Source: Haloferula helveola (GTDB lineage Bacteria > Verrucomicrobiota > Verrucomicrobiia > Verrucomicrobiales > Akkermansiaceae). Taken from it: a stretch of DNA of 64,000 nt. Within the stretch, counting starts at the first letter, position 1. Each line of letters opens with the position of its first letter. The stretch spans positions 3,472,001-3,536,000 of the forward strand of contig NZ_AP024702.1 in assembly GCF_037076345.1 (NCBI RefSeq), read 5' to 3'. The notes under the pieces were generated by a model. It did not search any database and was not told where the DNA came from. It saw only the letters and a list, made by a program, of their open reading frames with translations. The position numbers and the translations under genes were made by a program. Below are positions 18,326 through 27,951 of this stretch, piece by piece.

Positions 18326-21049
18326 TCAACCGGTCGTGCGGAGGCCGGAGGAGATCGCGTTGATCGACAGCAGCAGCTTGGGGAACATGACTTCGGCGTC
18401 GGTTTCCTTGCCGGCGGCCACCAACCCGCGCCACTGGCGGAGAAGTTCGACCTGCTGGCGGTGGAGCACGCGCAGCGGTGCCTCGCGGATCTCGAGCGTC
18501 TTGGCCATGCGCGGCCGGCGGCCCTGCATTTCACCATCGAAAAGCTCGGCGAGCAGGTCGCGGGTGCGTTCGAACTCGGCGACGATCATGTCCATGAACT
18601 TGGTTCGCAGGGCGTCGTCTCCGACGAGGCCGGCGTAGTCGCTCATGATGTCGAGGTTGGCCGAGGCCAGGTTGGTTTCGACGTTGGTCAGGGTGTAGGC
18701 GAGGAATGTCGAGTGGGGCAGGGCGGCCTTGAGCTCGTCGAACTTCTCCGGGCTCTCCTGCTTGAGTGACTCCAGCGCGGTGCCGACGCCGTACCAGCCG
18801 GGCAGGTAGAAGCGCGCCTGGGTCCACGAGAAGACCCACGGGATTGCGCGCAGGTCGGCGATCGAGTGGCCCTTCTTGCCGGTCCGGCGGGCCGGTCGCG
18901 ATCCGATCCGGGAATTCTCCAGCGCGTCGATCGGGGTGACCTCGCGGTAGAACTCGATGAAGCCCTCGGTGCGCAGCAGCATCTGGTAGGCTTGCTGGCT
19001 GGCTTCGGAAAGGGCGGGAAGCAGCGGGTCGGCCGGATCCGGTTGCGAGGCCGGCTGACTGTGGCTGGCGGTGGTGTAGGCCGCGCCCGCGAGCAGCAGC
19101 TCGAGGTGGTAGGTGGCGTTGGCGAGGTTCGCGTACTTCTGCGCGATCGTTTCACCCTGCTCGGTCATGCGGAAGCCGCCGGAAAGCGATCCGTGGGGCA
19201 GGGCGGCCATGAACCAGTGGGTCGGGCCGGCGCCACGGGAAATCGTGCCGCCGCGGCCATGGAAGTAGCGCAGCTTGATGCCGAACTCCTTGGCGACCGC
19301 ACTGAGGTTCTCTTGTGCGCGGTGGAGCGTCCAACCGGCGGTGAGGATGCCGCAGTCCTTGTTCGAGTCCGAGTAGCCGAGCATGACCTGCTGCTCGGGC
19401 GACTTGCGGCGCTTGACCAGCGGGTGGCTGAGAAAATCGGAGAGCACGCCCGGAGCTCGTTCGAGGTCGTCCATCGTCTCAAAGAGCGGCACAACTTCGA
19501 GCGGGCAGACGGGGCCGTCCGGGGTCGACTCGGTCAGTCCGGCCTCGCGGGCGAGCAGGAACACACCAAGCAGATCGGAGAGCTGGCGGGTCATCGACAC
19601 GATCAACGCGCCGAGGCCCTGGCCGTGGTCGCGGCGGTGCGTGGCGAGCACGCGGTAGGCGTCGAGGACGAGGTCGGCCTGTTCGCCGGCGCTGGCGGTG
19701 TCGTGAAGGAAGGGTCGCGGCGACTGCAGCTCGCGGTTGAGCATTTCGAGACGCTTCTCCTCGGGCCAGCTCGGGTAGCTCTCGCCATCGGGCACACCCG
19801 CCGCCACGAGCAGCTGCGAGATCGCGTTGTCGTGGAACTCCGAGTTCTGTCGTACATCGAGCGTGGCGAGGTGGAAGCCGAAGATGTCGAGCTTCTGCCG
19901 GAGAGGTCGCAGGTACTGTTCCTCGATGAGCGTGCAGCCGCTGTCGCGGATGCTGTCGGAAAGCAGATCGATGTCCTTGCTGAGCGCTTCGGGATTCGGA
20001 TAACCGGCGTGGCCGTCGATCTGACGGCGCAACCTTGCGGCCATCAACGCGACAAGATGCCGCCACGGTTCTTCCTGGAAGCGGTTGTGGAGATCGGTGG
20101 CCGCGGCCTCGTCGCCGAGCACGAAGGCAAGTTCGTCGATGCGGGTGTCGAGCGCCTCCGGCACTTCATTGAGCTGGCGGGTCAGCGTCAGTTGCGTGGC
20201 GAGCTGCTCGAGTTCGCGGGCGTGCAGTTGCAGCGCGGCATTGCGCAGCATCTTGAGCGCGGTCGCGGTGACATCGGGCGTGACCAGCGGGTGGCCATCG
20301 CGGTCGCCGCCGATCCAGGTGCCGAACGACAGCCGCGGGATGTTGCCGGCGGCGCGCAGCGACTCGAGCGGGAAGCCGGCGTCGCGCCAGGCCTCGGTGA
20401 AGTGCAGGTCGAGACGGTTGAGCGCGGCGGGGAAAAGATCGCGCAGGTAGTGGATGGCATCGCGCAGCTCGCGGAACAGGTCGGGCCGGACGAGGTGGAT
20501 TTCTCCGGTCCGCCACAGCGTTTCGAGCGAGGTCACGATGCGTTCGCGGATCCGCCGGCGTTCGCGTTCGGTGTATTTCGGATACTCGTTGCGGACGAGC
20601 TCGTTGTAGAGCGCGCGGTGTCGCTCGCGGACCGAACTCCGCTTGGCCTCGGTCGGGTGCGCGGTGAGCACCGGTTGGACATCGACTTCGCCAAGCACCT
20701 TGATGATTTCCTCAGGCGATAGTCCGAGGCCCGACATGTCCTTCAGCGCCCGAGGCCAGAGGCCGCGGATCGATTCCGGGCCGAGCGTTTTCTCGCGTTC
20801 GCGGCGAATCGCGGCGGCGACGCGTTCCTCGACCATGTTGAGCAATTGGAAGCCGATCGAGTAGAGCTGCTGGGTGCCTTCCGGCGGCTGTTCCTCCGGC
20901 ACCGATCCCGACCATGGCAGGTAGGGCAGCAGTTCCGTCTCGCCGAGCGAACGGAGGGCGTCGCTGAGGCAGTCGATGAGAAACCGCAGGTTCTCGTCGA
21001 TCAGTTCGAAACCTTCGAGTCGGAGTTGTTCGCGGGTGGAGGAAGTCAT
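18326..21049 (-). CDS. ppc: Phosphoenolpyruvate carboxylase
   Basis: A 907-residue PEP carboxylase, close to the 883 residues of E. coli Ppc. It replenishes oxaloacetate from PEP and bicarbonate. 'VLTAHPTEAKR' contains the catalytic His, 'GYSDSNKDCGILTAGW' and 'FHGRGGTISRGAGP' are the other active-site motifs, and the protein ends in the conserved C-terminal Gly ('GLRTTG'). ATG at 21049. The region just upstream is packed with 7-nt repeats. Confidence 0.97.
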   Translation of the reverse strand: MTSSTREQLRLEGFELIDENLRFLIDCLSDALRSLGETELLPYLPWSGSVPEEQPPEGTQQLYSIGFQLLNMVEERVAAAIRREREKTLGPESIRGLWPRALKDMSGLGLSPEEIIKVLGEVDVQPVLTAHPTEAKRSSVRERHRALYNELVRNEYPKYTERERRRIRERIVTSLETLWRTGEIHLVRPDLFRELRDAIHYLRDLFPAALNRLDLHFTEAWRDAGFPLESLRAAGNIPRLSFGTWIGGDRDGHPLVTPDVTATALKMLRNAALQLHARELEQLATQLTLTRQLNEVPEALDTRIDELAFVLGDEAAATDLHNRFQEEPWRHLVALMAARLRRQIDGHAGYPNPEALSKDIDLLSDSIRDSGCTLIEEQYLRPLRQKLDIFGFHLATLDVRQNSEFHDNAISQLLVAAGVPDGESYPSWPEEKRLEMLNRELQSPRPFLHDTASAGEQADLVLDAYRVLATHRRDHGQGLGALIVSMTRQLSDLLGVFLLAREAGLTESTPDGPVCPLEVVPLFETMDDLERAPGVLSDFLSHPLVKRRKSPEQQVMLGYSDSNKDCGILTAGWTLHRAQENLSAVAKEFGIKLRYFHGRGGTISRGAGPTHWFMAALPHGSLSGGFRMTEQGETIAQKYANLANATYHLELLLAGAAYTTASHSQPASQPDPADPLLPALSEASQQAYQMLLRTEGFIEFYREVTPIDALENSRIGSRPARRTGKKGHSIADLRAIPWVFSWTQARFYLPGWYGVGTALESLKQESPEKFDELKAALPHSTFLAYTLTNVETNLASANLDIMSDYAGLVGDDALRTKFMDMIVAEFERTRDLLAELFDGEMQGRRPRMAKTLEIREAPLRVLHRQQVELLRQWRGLVAAGKETDAEVMFPKLLLSINAISSGLRTTG

Positions 21050-21081
21050 CGGCCCCGCGATTGAAGCAGGGAACGGCCCAA

Positions 21082-21194
21082 ATCAATATCCAATATCCAA
21101 CAAGGAATGATCAATCTTCAGTGGGGAGAAGCTTGGCCGACCTTGTAGGCAGGGATCGGATCCCTTCGAACATTCAACATTCAGCAAGGAATGG
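21082..21194. repeat. Two heptamer repeat tracts upstream of ppc
   Basis: 21082-21116: ATCAATA, TCCAATA, TCCAACA, AGGAATG, ATCAATC. 21167-21194: CGAACAT, TCAACAT, TCAGCAA, GGAATGG. The spacing is exactly 7 nt. No gene is seen between 21050 and 21341. Confidence 0.75.
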
Positions 21195-21309
21195 TGAAGG
21201 ATCAAGGACACCGCGTCCGGTGGTGGAGGCGATTCGTGGCTCCGCAAACGGTCGCTTCCACCGAGGGTGCCCGAGGTCAGATGCAGGTCGGCCTCGAACC
21301 CGTTGGAAA

Positions 21310-21344
21310 TTGAGAATTCCTTGTTGGATATTGGATATTCCTCA
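21310..21344. repeat. Heptamer repeat overlapping a stop codon
   Basis: Units TTGAGAA, TTCCTTG, TTGGATA, TTGGATA, TTCCTCA. The last unit contains the stop codon of the CAP-domain gene. The tract is partly the reverse complement of the one at 21082. Confidence 0.75.
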
Positions 21345-22403
21345 TTGCCTCCCCGTCATCATCGTCCAGTGGTTGCCGGCGATGCCGACACCGAGGACGT
21401 TGGGGCCGGAGGCCATCATGATGAAGCGGTGGCCGTCGGAGCCGAACCAGCCGTTGTAGGCGGCCTGCGGATTGCCGGAGCCCATGTAGATGTTCTCGCC
21501 GCTGGCGTTGCCCTTGAAGCCCGCGAGCCTGGCCCGGTCCCAAGGCGTCTTCTTGTCCTTTACGGGTGACTCATGGGCGAAGAATCCGAGCCGAACCATG
21601 TCCTTCGAGTGACCTTCGGCCGCGTCGGAGAGCTTTTCCTCGAGCCGCAGCGGACCGAGGCCGAGCACGGCGCGTTCGCCGTTGAGGATGCCGGCGAAAG
21701 TCTGCATGGCGCCCTTGGCCCACGGGCCGGCGGTTTTGTTGGCTTCGGCGGCCTTTTCGAAGGACGTGACGGCTTCGCGGGTCTTGCTGAAGCGTTTCCG
21801 GAGCTTTTCCAGATGATGGGCCTCGATGTGGTTTCGGACCGTCTGGTCGCGCAGATCGGCTTCGGAGAGGTCGGCGGTTTCGGATTCCTCTTCGAATCGT
21901 TCGATCTCCCGCGTGATCTCGACCATGGCGTCAATGTGGGCATTGATCGCGGCATCGAAGCTTTTCGTTTCCGCGCGGCCGGCACGGTTGACGCGGGTGT
22001 GGAGCTCGGCGAGCGCGTCCATTTCCTCGCGTAGCATCGCGATCTTCTTCGGCTCCTTCTTCCAGTCGGTGCGGATCAGCGGGATGACCCGCTGGCGTTC
22101 GGCATCGAGCTGGTCGGCCAGCGTCTGGTGCTCGGCGTAAGGGTTGCTGCGTCCGCGAGTGCCGCGGCACAGCGTGTCGATCGCCTTGTCGTGGAAGTCG
22201 CGGGCCTTATCGAGGGCGTCGCGATACTTCGGCATCGCGTCGGGCCCCATCTGCAGCCACGAGGTGTAGGCGGCACGGCGTTTCGATGCCTCGAGCGAGG
22301 TCATCCATTGGTTCGCCTTGCGGATGAAGGCAAGCTCGTCGGGCGATTGCTGGGCCACCGCGGGCAAGGCGGCCAGAATCAGGATCAGGATCGGGTTTCT
22401 CAT
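21342..22403 (-). CDS. Secreted CAP (SCP/PR-1) domain protein
   Basis: A 353-residue protein with a signal peptide (MRNPILILILAALPAVAQQ), a helical middle (about residues 20-230) and a C-terminal CAP domain: 'FAGILNGERAVLGLGPLRLEEKLSDAAEGHSKDM', 'FFAHESPV', 'GENIYMGSG' and 'HRFIMMASGPNVLGVGIAGNHWTM'. CAP proteins are secreted and bind lipids or act as peptidases in some cases; the role here is unknown. ATG at 22403 sits before the signal peptide. The C-terminal codons abut a 7-nt repeat tract. Confidence 0.85.
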   Translation of the reverse strand: MRNPILILILAALPAVAQQSPDELAFIRKANQWMTSLEASKRRAAYTSWLQMGPDAMPKYRDALDKARDFHDKAIDTLCRGTRGRSNPYAEHQTLADQLDAERQRVIPLIRTDWKKEPKKIAMLREEMDALAELHTRVNRAGRAETKSFDAAINAHIDAMVEITREIERFEEESETADLSEADLRDQTVRNHIEAHHLEKLRKRFSKTREAVTSFEKAAEANKTAGPWAKGAMQTFAGILNGERAVLGLGPLRLEEKLSDAAEGHSKDMVRLGFFAHESPVKDKKTPWDRARLAGFKGNASGENIYMGSGNPQAAYNGWFGSDGHRFIMMASGPNVLGVGIAGNHWTMMTGRQ

Positions 22404-22942
22404 GCGCGGGCAGCGTCGTGGATCGGGCGGATGGGAGGAAACGCTGGCTGGGGTAACCCTGCAAGTCCGCTTTGGTCGCGTCTCGGGCATGCAGAGATCA
22501 GGAAAACCGAACCGTCCTCGGTCATGAATCGGTTCATGTCCGACGAAGGCCTCCGAAGCTCTGCCGAACCGGGCTCGGATTGCCTCGTTCTCCGCTCCGG
22601 CAGGGGGTTTGCAGCCGATGAATTCGCCTCCACCGGGGTCCAAACGCGGTGGCTGCGTCCGGCCTTGGGGCTTTCTGTCGCGATCGCAGGGCATCTTCAC
22701 TTGGATTCTTTGGGGAACCACGAATGGACACAAATGCCGGTCCATCGGAGCCTTGCGGCGGCGTACTTCGACGACTCCCGGGTATTCCGGCACGGCGGAC
22801 CCACCTGATTGGACGTCGGTCTCGTCGAGATTCGTGTGAATTCGCGTCCCTTCGTGGTTCGAATTCCCGTATATAGCTACCTTTGTCGCGACCGGCTTAC
22901 CGCTTGACCCGCTTCGGGCGCGGTGATTCGTTCCGCCCTGCC
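22404..22942. repeat. Intergenic region with an inverted repeat
   Basis: No supportable gene in 539 bp. Arms AACCACGAATGGACACAAAT (about 22716) and TTCGTGTGAATTCGCGTCCC with CTTCGTGGTTCGAA (about 22831-22863) form a loose inverted repeat of a kind that looks dispersed. A possible panD promoter may lie in the AT-rich stretch near 22868-22880. Confidence 0.5.
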
Positions 22943-23290
22943 ATGCTTCGCCAGGTTCTCAAGTCCAAGCTCTACAAGGCGGTCGTGACCGACTCGATCG
23001 TCGATTACGAGGGCAGCATCGAGATTCCCCGCGATCTCATGGAGGCGGCCGACCTGTGGCCCGGAGAAAAGGTGCTGGTGGCTTCGATCGACACCACCGC
23101 CCGACTCGAAACCTACGTGCTGCCGGGCGAGCCGGGCACCGGGCGGATTCTGGTCAATGGCGGCGCCGCCAACCGGATCAAGCAGGGCGAGCGGCTGACC
23201 ATCATGGCTTTCGCTCTCAGCGAGACGCCGGTCGAGCCCGTGAAGCTGGTCCTCGACGCCGAGAACCGGATCGTCCGGGCGGGCCGCTGA
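22943..23290 (+). CDS. panD: Aspartate 1-decarboxylase proenzyme
   Basis: A 115-residue protein that decarboxylates aspartate to beta-alanine for pantothenate. The self-cleavage site is visible as 'DYEGS', with Ser25 becoming the pyruvoyl group. 'MLRQVLKSKLYKAVVT' starts exactly at ATG 22943, and 'NGGAANRIKQGERLTIMAF' matches the C-terminal half. Together with coaB this gives two CoA-pathway enzymes in the window, 6 kb apart. Confidence 0.95.
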   Translation: MLRQVLKSKLYKAVVTDSIVDYEGSIEIPRDLMEAADLWPGEKVLVASIDTTARLETYVLPGEPGTGRILVNGGAANRIKQGERLTIMAFALSETPVEPVKLVLDAENRIVRAGR

Positions 23291-23378
23291 GCCCGCTTTT
23301 CCGGCCCTGCGACGGCCTGATTTTCAGGGCAAAAGCCCGCTTTACATCCCGGAAACCCTCTGACAGTTTCCCGCCCCC

Positions 23379-24122
23379 ATGATTCTCGCCGCTATCGACT
23401 GGCTCGACATCAGCATCAAGCTGCTGCTGATCGTCTTCGTAATCGACGCGCTCCTGATGAGCATGCTGATCCTCATGCAGCGGCCGAAGCAGGAAGGTCT
23501 CGGTGCCGCTTTCGGCTCCGGCATGACCGACCAGATGTTCGGCGCGCGCACCACCGACGTTCTGCAGAAGGGCACGGTGTGGCTCGGCACGCTTTTCTTC
23601 GTCCTCACCCTGACCCTGGCAATTCTCTACGCTCGCCAGAACGAGAGCCAGCCGACGCTCGCCAAGGACGAGGCACCGGCCGAGGAAGAGGTGGTCGAGG
23701 AGACTCCGACTGAGGAGGAAGGTTCGCTTGAAGACGCCCTCGAGGGATCGCTGGTTGATCCGACCGGAGGCGCTGCCGAAGAAACCGAGGAGATGCCTGC
23801 CGAGGGCTCGGCCACGACGGAGGATTCCGATGAGTCGACGGATCCGGCGGCGACCGACACCACCGACGGCGGAACCGCCGAGGAAACTCCGGCGACGACC
23901 GACGAGGAGATGCCGGCCGAAACCTCGGGAGAGACGACTCCGTCCGAAGGTTCCTCCACCGAGGGAACGGGCGACGAGTCGAACGAAACGCCGGCGGCGG
24001 ATGATGCTGCGGGCGACGAAGACTCTCCTGCTGCCGACGGCGAGCCTGCGGCCGAAGAGGCCCCCGCCGGTGAGGCGGAAGAGCCTGCTGCTGCGGGCGA
24101 TGGCGAAGAAGAGCAGCCCTGA
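23379..24122 (+). CDS. secG: SecG translocon subunit with long acidic tail
   Basis: A 247-residue protein. Residues 1-90 are SecG: two membrane helices ('IDWLDISIKLLLIVFVIDALLM' start, and 'WLGTLFFVLTLTLAILYA') around the conserved cytoplasmic loop 'LMQRPKQEGLGAAFGSG'. It assists SecYE in protein export. From about residue 92 to the end comes a tail of roughly 155 residues made of Glu, Ala, Thr, Asp, Ser, Pro and Gly with almost no hydrophobic or basic residues. Ordinary SecG is about 75-110 residues long. Confidence 0.92.
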   Translation: MILAAIDWLDISIKLLLIVFVIDALLMSMLILMQRPKQEGLGAAFGSGMTDQMFGARTTDVLQKGTVWLGTLFFVLTLTLAILYARQNESQPTLAKDEAPAEEEVVEETPTEEEGSLEDALEGSLVDPTGGAAEETEEMPAEGSATTEDSDESTDPAATDTTDGGTAEETPATTDEEMPAETSGETTPSEGSSTEGTGDESNETPAADDAAGDEDSPAADGEPAAEEAPAGEAEEPAAAGDGEEEQP

Positions 24123-24232
24123 GGCCTTCGCTCTCGAAGGCTGATGCTGGTGCGGCACGTGCTGCACCCGGCCGTAGGTCGCAACGAACGGCTGACAGAT
24201 TGTCGGTCGTGCGACGCTACAGATGTCCTGAG

Positions 24233-25411
24233 ATGTCGATGGAATCCACCGTTCCAGTGCCGGTTTGGGCGCGTCCCGACGCTTTCGCGCGGGCTGGCGA
24301 AGGCTGGGGTTGGGTGGATCGCAAAGGCCGCCGTACGTCCGTGGGGAGTTTCGACGAGCTCTCGGCTGCGATCGTTGACGATGCCGGAGCGCGGGTCGAC
24401 ATGGTTTGGACGCCCCAGTCCGACTACCTCGTCCTGCCCGAGGAAGTTGCAGACCTGCATCCGGCGCTGAAGGCTGCGAGAATCCGTTGGGCCGAGTGGG
24501 AGATCTCCGAGGGTCGTCGTCAGATGATGCTGTTCGGGGCCATCTTCGCCGGGATCGCGATTTACTCGCTGGCCAGTGGCAGGGAAATGCTGGCCTTCGG
24601 GCCGCTGGGTCTGGCGGCGCTGCTGTTCATCGTTCTCGGTTTGATTCCTTGGTATCAGGGACGCAAGCGTCTCATCCGGGCCAGGCAGTGGGTCGAGGGA
24701 AGTCTGGAGATCGACGTCCCGGCCCTGCGTTTCGAGACGTGGCTGATTCATGAGAAGGCGCCGGTCACGAGGACGATGCTGTGGATTCTTGTCGCGGTCG
24801 GGCTCGTTCAGATCCTCGCTCCGGCGAACCTGATGGAGCAGGTCGACCGTGGCGGACTGACAAAGGTCGACGGTCGCCCGGCTGATTGGTGGCGGTTGGC
24901 GACGGCGCCGATGCTGCACGGCCACTGGATCCACTTTCTTTTCAATGCCGCGGCGCTGGCCTATCTCGGACGACGGATGGAGGTGCTGGTCCGTTGGCCG
25001 CACGTGGTTATGGTCTTCATCCTCGCGGCTTGGGTCGGAGGTGAGGCGTCGAGCCGGTTCATGCCCAACATGCCGTCGCTGGGAGCATCCGGGGGGTTGA
25101 TGGGGATGCTCGGTTTCCTGCTCGTCTTCGAGTGGATGCATCCGGCGCTGGTTCCGGAAAGCTCACGCCGGCGGTTGCTCGCGGCGTTGCTCCTCACCGC
25201 GGCGATCGGAATCGGATTGTTCCGCTTCATCGACAACGGTGCGCACGGCGGCGGACTGGTCGCAGGAATGCTCTACGCCTTCGCCGTTTTTCCGAAGTCG
25301 TCATCGGCCAAGCGGCCGAATGAAACCGGGACCGACCGGATCGCAGGTTCGATCGGACTGGTGATGATCGCGCTCGCCGCCGCCTGGACGTGCTGGGTGC
25401 TTGTCCGTTGA
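24233..25411 (+). CDS. Rhomboid-family intramembrane serine protease
   Basis: A 392-residue protein with a soluble N-terminal region (about residues 1-95), two helices near 100-150, and a rhomboid domain in the C-terminal half. The catalytic Ser is in 'SLGASGGLMGMLG' and the catalytic His in 'DNGAHGGGLVAGMLY'; 'HGHWIHFLFNAAAL' is the conserved HxxxxHxxxN element. ATG at 24233 is preferred over TTG at 24200. Substrates unknown. It converges on the TPR gene. Confidence 0.9.
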   Translation: MSMESTVPVPVWARPDAFARAGEGWGWVDRKGRRTSVGSFDELSAAIVDDAGARVDMVWTPQSDYLVLPEEVADLHPALKAARIRWAEWEISEGRRQMMLFGAIFAGIAIYSLASGREMLAFGPLGLAALLFIVLGLIPWYQGRKRLIRARQWVEGSLEIDVPALRFETWLIHEKAPVTRTMLWILVAVGLVQILAPANLMEQVDRGGLTKVDGRPADWWRLATAPMLHGHWIHFLFNAAALAYLGRRMEVLVRWPHVVMVFILAAWVGGEASSRFMPNMPSLGASGGLMGMLGFLLVFEWMHPALVPESSRRRLLAALLLTAAIGIGLFRFIDNGAHGGGLVAGMLYAFAVFPKSSSAKRPNETGTDRIAGSIGLVMIALAAAWTCWVLVR

Positions 25412-25427
25412 AGTCCTGGGGAAACGC

Positions 25428-27797
25428 TCAGGGCTTCCACTTGGGATACTTCTGCTTGAGCTCCTGCCGGTATTTCTCGGCGTCGGCTCCCTTGCCGGAT
25501 TTCTCCAGAGCATCGATGAGCTTGTAGAGCGCTCTCGGTTTCACCAACTCGTCGTTGTCGTCCATCAGTTGGACCGGGAGAATGTACGAGCGGACGGCTT
25601 CATCGGGCTTCCCTTGGGCCATCAGGATATCGCCGCGGAGCAGGTGAAGATTGGCTCCGACCCGACCCTCCGGGCGCAGTTCCAATCCGGCCTCAACCGC
25701 CTTCGTGGCTTCGTCGAGACGCTTGAGATTAACGAGGGCGCGACCCTTGTCGGTGAGGCCGTCGGCCCGCCATGCCGGATCCTGCTCGGCAGCCAGAGCG
25801 TGCTCGATCGCGGTCAGGGCGCCACCGGGATCGCCCGATTCGATACGGGCCTTGCCGAGGAAGCGCCAGACCTCCTTGACGACCAACTCCGGATTCTCGT
25901 CATCGGCGATGAGGTCGTAGAAGCGGGCGGCGTTGATGAAGTCCTTGGCATTGAATGCCTGGTCGGCGGCCCAGCGGACCAGCGGCTCGGGCAAGTCGCC
26001 GGCGTAGCTCATTTCGATCGCCTTGCCGACCTCGGTGATCAGAGGCTCAGGGTTCTTCTCGGCGAGGTGGACCAGGCACAGCAGCAGTCCTGCGTGCTTG
26101 GTGTAGAGGTCGGGAGCGAGTTCCCGGGCATTCTCAAGATAGGTCAACGCTTCGGCACCACGGCCGAGCTTCACCAATCCCCAACCGGCCCAGTAAGAGG
26201 CCTTGGCGGTGGCAGACGGGGCGGCCTCCTTCACGTTTCCGAGGAAGTCGCGATAGCACTTCACCATCGCGTCGAGCTCGTTCTGCTGCTTGTGGATCTC
26301 CGCGCTTTCCAGATAGGCGAGGCTCAACAGCTTCTCGTCCTTGGTGGTCTCGATGAGTTTCTGGAAGTCCGCCAGTGCCGAAGCCGTGCGGCCAAGATCC
26401 ATCGATGCCCGGCCGCGGGCGGCGTAGGCCAGCGGGATGCGTTCGTCTTCGGGATACTTCTCGATGAAGGCATCGAGCGACTTGGCGGCACCTTCCGGGT
26501 CGCCGGCTTCCGACAGGCAACGGCCCCGCTTGTAGAGCATGCCGCGGCGGTTCTTTTCGGAAAGCGTCGCCGGGTCGATGTCGCGGTAGGCGTCGGCCGC
26601 TTCGGCAAGCTTCTTGTCCGAGTAGAGCGTCTCCGCCTTCATCAGGAGCGCGGTGTGGATCTTCGGATCGCGCGGATGCGTCTTCTGGTAGAGCTGGAGG
26701 AAGGCCTCGACCTGGTCGAGCACGTGGCGGCCCTCGATCCGGAAGAAGCACAGCAGGCGGAAGTACGTCGCCTCGAAAGCAAGGTCGGATTCCTTCGGCT
26801 GCAGCCGCTCGACTTCGCGGAAAAGCGGAAGGGCGTCGGCATTGCGGTCGAGCATCATGAAGGCGCGGGCGGCCAGCATCAGTCGCTGGGCCTCGCGCTC
26901 GCCCTCGCTGCGGTCGACACTGCGGCGGAAGATGCTGATGACGTCGTCGTAGCGCTTCTGGTCGAAGCGCGCGGCCATCATCGCGATCTGCGCGTCCGGC
27001 CGGAACTCCTCCATGCCGGAGGTGGTCAGGACCATCTCGAAGTAGAGGTCGGAGCGCTTGGCATCGCCCAACTTGGCCGCCACCGCGCCCGCCTGCAGCG
27101 CCGCCTCACCGCGCAACTCGAGCGAGGCTCGCGAGACCGCGACCTTGTCGAGCAGCTGGAGCGCTTCATCGAGTTTGCCTTCCTTCGACAACAGCTTGCC
27201 GTAGTCGATCCGGGCCTTGTCGAGATACGGGTTGTTCGGATCGCCGTCGCCGATGACGGCCTTGTAGTACGTCCCGGCCTGGCGGTCGCGGCCCTGGAGT
27301 TCGAAGCTCTTGCCGGTGTAATAAAGGCCCCGCTGCCGGTCGGTCGGATTGGTGGCGATCGAGGCGAGTTTCTCGAACAGGGTGGCGGCCAGCGCGTATT
27401 GGCGATTGTTGAAATGGTCGGCGCCGAGCTTGTAGGCGGCAGCGGCGGCGTAGCGGCCTTTGCCGAAGCGGTTGAGCAGCGAGTGGAAGCAACGCTTGGC
27501 GTCCTCGACACGGCCGATTCCGTAAAACGACTCGCCGAGATACCACCACGCGGCTTCGGCATTCGGGTGATCCGGGAACTGGTTCAGGTAGCGGCTGAAG
27601 CGGTCCGCCGAAATCCGGTAGAGGTCGAGCTGTGCGGCTCCGTTCGAGCGCTTCGCCGATTCGTAGACGTTGCGGGCGTGCTGGAACGAATCCTCGGCGG
27701 GATTTCCCTGCAGGGCAGGATCCACCGGCTGTGCCCGGGGCGCTTCCTGGGCCACCAGAACGGCCGGGAAGAGCATCAGGATCGCGAAACGAAGCAT
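25428..27797 (-). CDS. Large secreted TPR protein
   Basis: A 789-residue protein with a signal peptide (MLRFAILMLFPAVLVAQE) followed by TPR-type helical pairs along its whole length ('NAEAAWWYLGESFYGIGRVEDAKRCFHSLLNRF' is a typical unit). It probably works in the periplasm as a scaffold, like YbgF/CpoB, which belongs to Tol-Pal systems. That fits the exbB/exbD pair upstream on the same strand, although about 500 bp of REP sequence separates them. Confidence 0.85.
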   Translation of the reverse strand: MLRFAILMLFPAVLVAQEAPRAQPVDPALQGNPAEDSFQHARNVYESAKRSNGAAQLDLYRISADRFSRYLNQFPDHPNAEAAWWYLGESFYGIGRVEDAKRCFHSLLNRFGKGRYAAAAAYKLGADHFNNRQYALAATLFEKLASIATNPTDRQRGLYYTGKSFELQGRDRQAGTYYKAVIGDGDPNNPYLDKARIDYGKLLSKEGKLDEALQLLDKVAVSRASLELRGEAALQAGAVAAKLGDAKRSDLYFEMVLTTSGMEEFRPDAQIAMMAARFDQKRYDDVISIFRRSVDRSEGEREAQRLMLAARAFMMLDRNADALPLFREVERLQPKESDLAFEATYFRLLCFFRIEGRHVLDQVEAFLQLYQKTHPRDPKIHTALLMKAETLYSDKKLAEAADAYRDIDPATLSEKNRRGMLYKRGRCLSEAGDPEGAAKSLDAFIEKYPEDERIPLAYAARGRASMDLGRTASALADFQKLIETTKDEKLLSLAYLESAEIHKQQNELDAMVKCYRDFLGNVKEAAPSATAKASYWAGWGLVKLGRGAEALTYLENARELAPDLYTKHAGLLLCLVHLAEKNPEPLITEVGKAIEMSYAGDLPEPLVRWAADQAFNAKDFINAARFYDLIADDENPELVVKEVWRFLGKARIESGDPGGALTAIEHALAAEQDPAWRADGLTDKGRALVNLKRLDEATKAVEAGLELRPEGRVGANLHLLRGDILMAQGKPDEAVRSYILPVQLMDDNDELVKPRALYKLIDALEKSGKGADAEKYRQELKQKYPKWKP

Positions 27798-27951
27798 GGG
27801 TCGGAGTGTCGGGATTCGGAGGGCATTTGCAAGCCACGGGGCGATCCCGGTCGGCCCCGGATCGGGCGCGGACGCCTCGCCCCCTCTGGCTACTCAGCGG
27901 TCTCCGGGCCGTCGCTTGCGAAAGAAATGTGCCGGTGCCGGGGTTGCCGGA

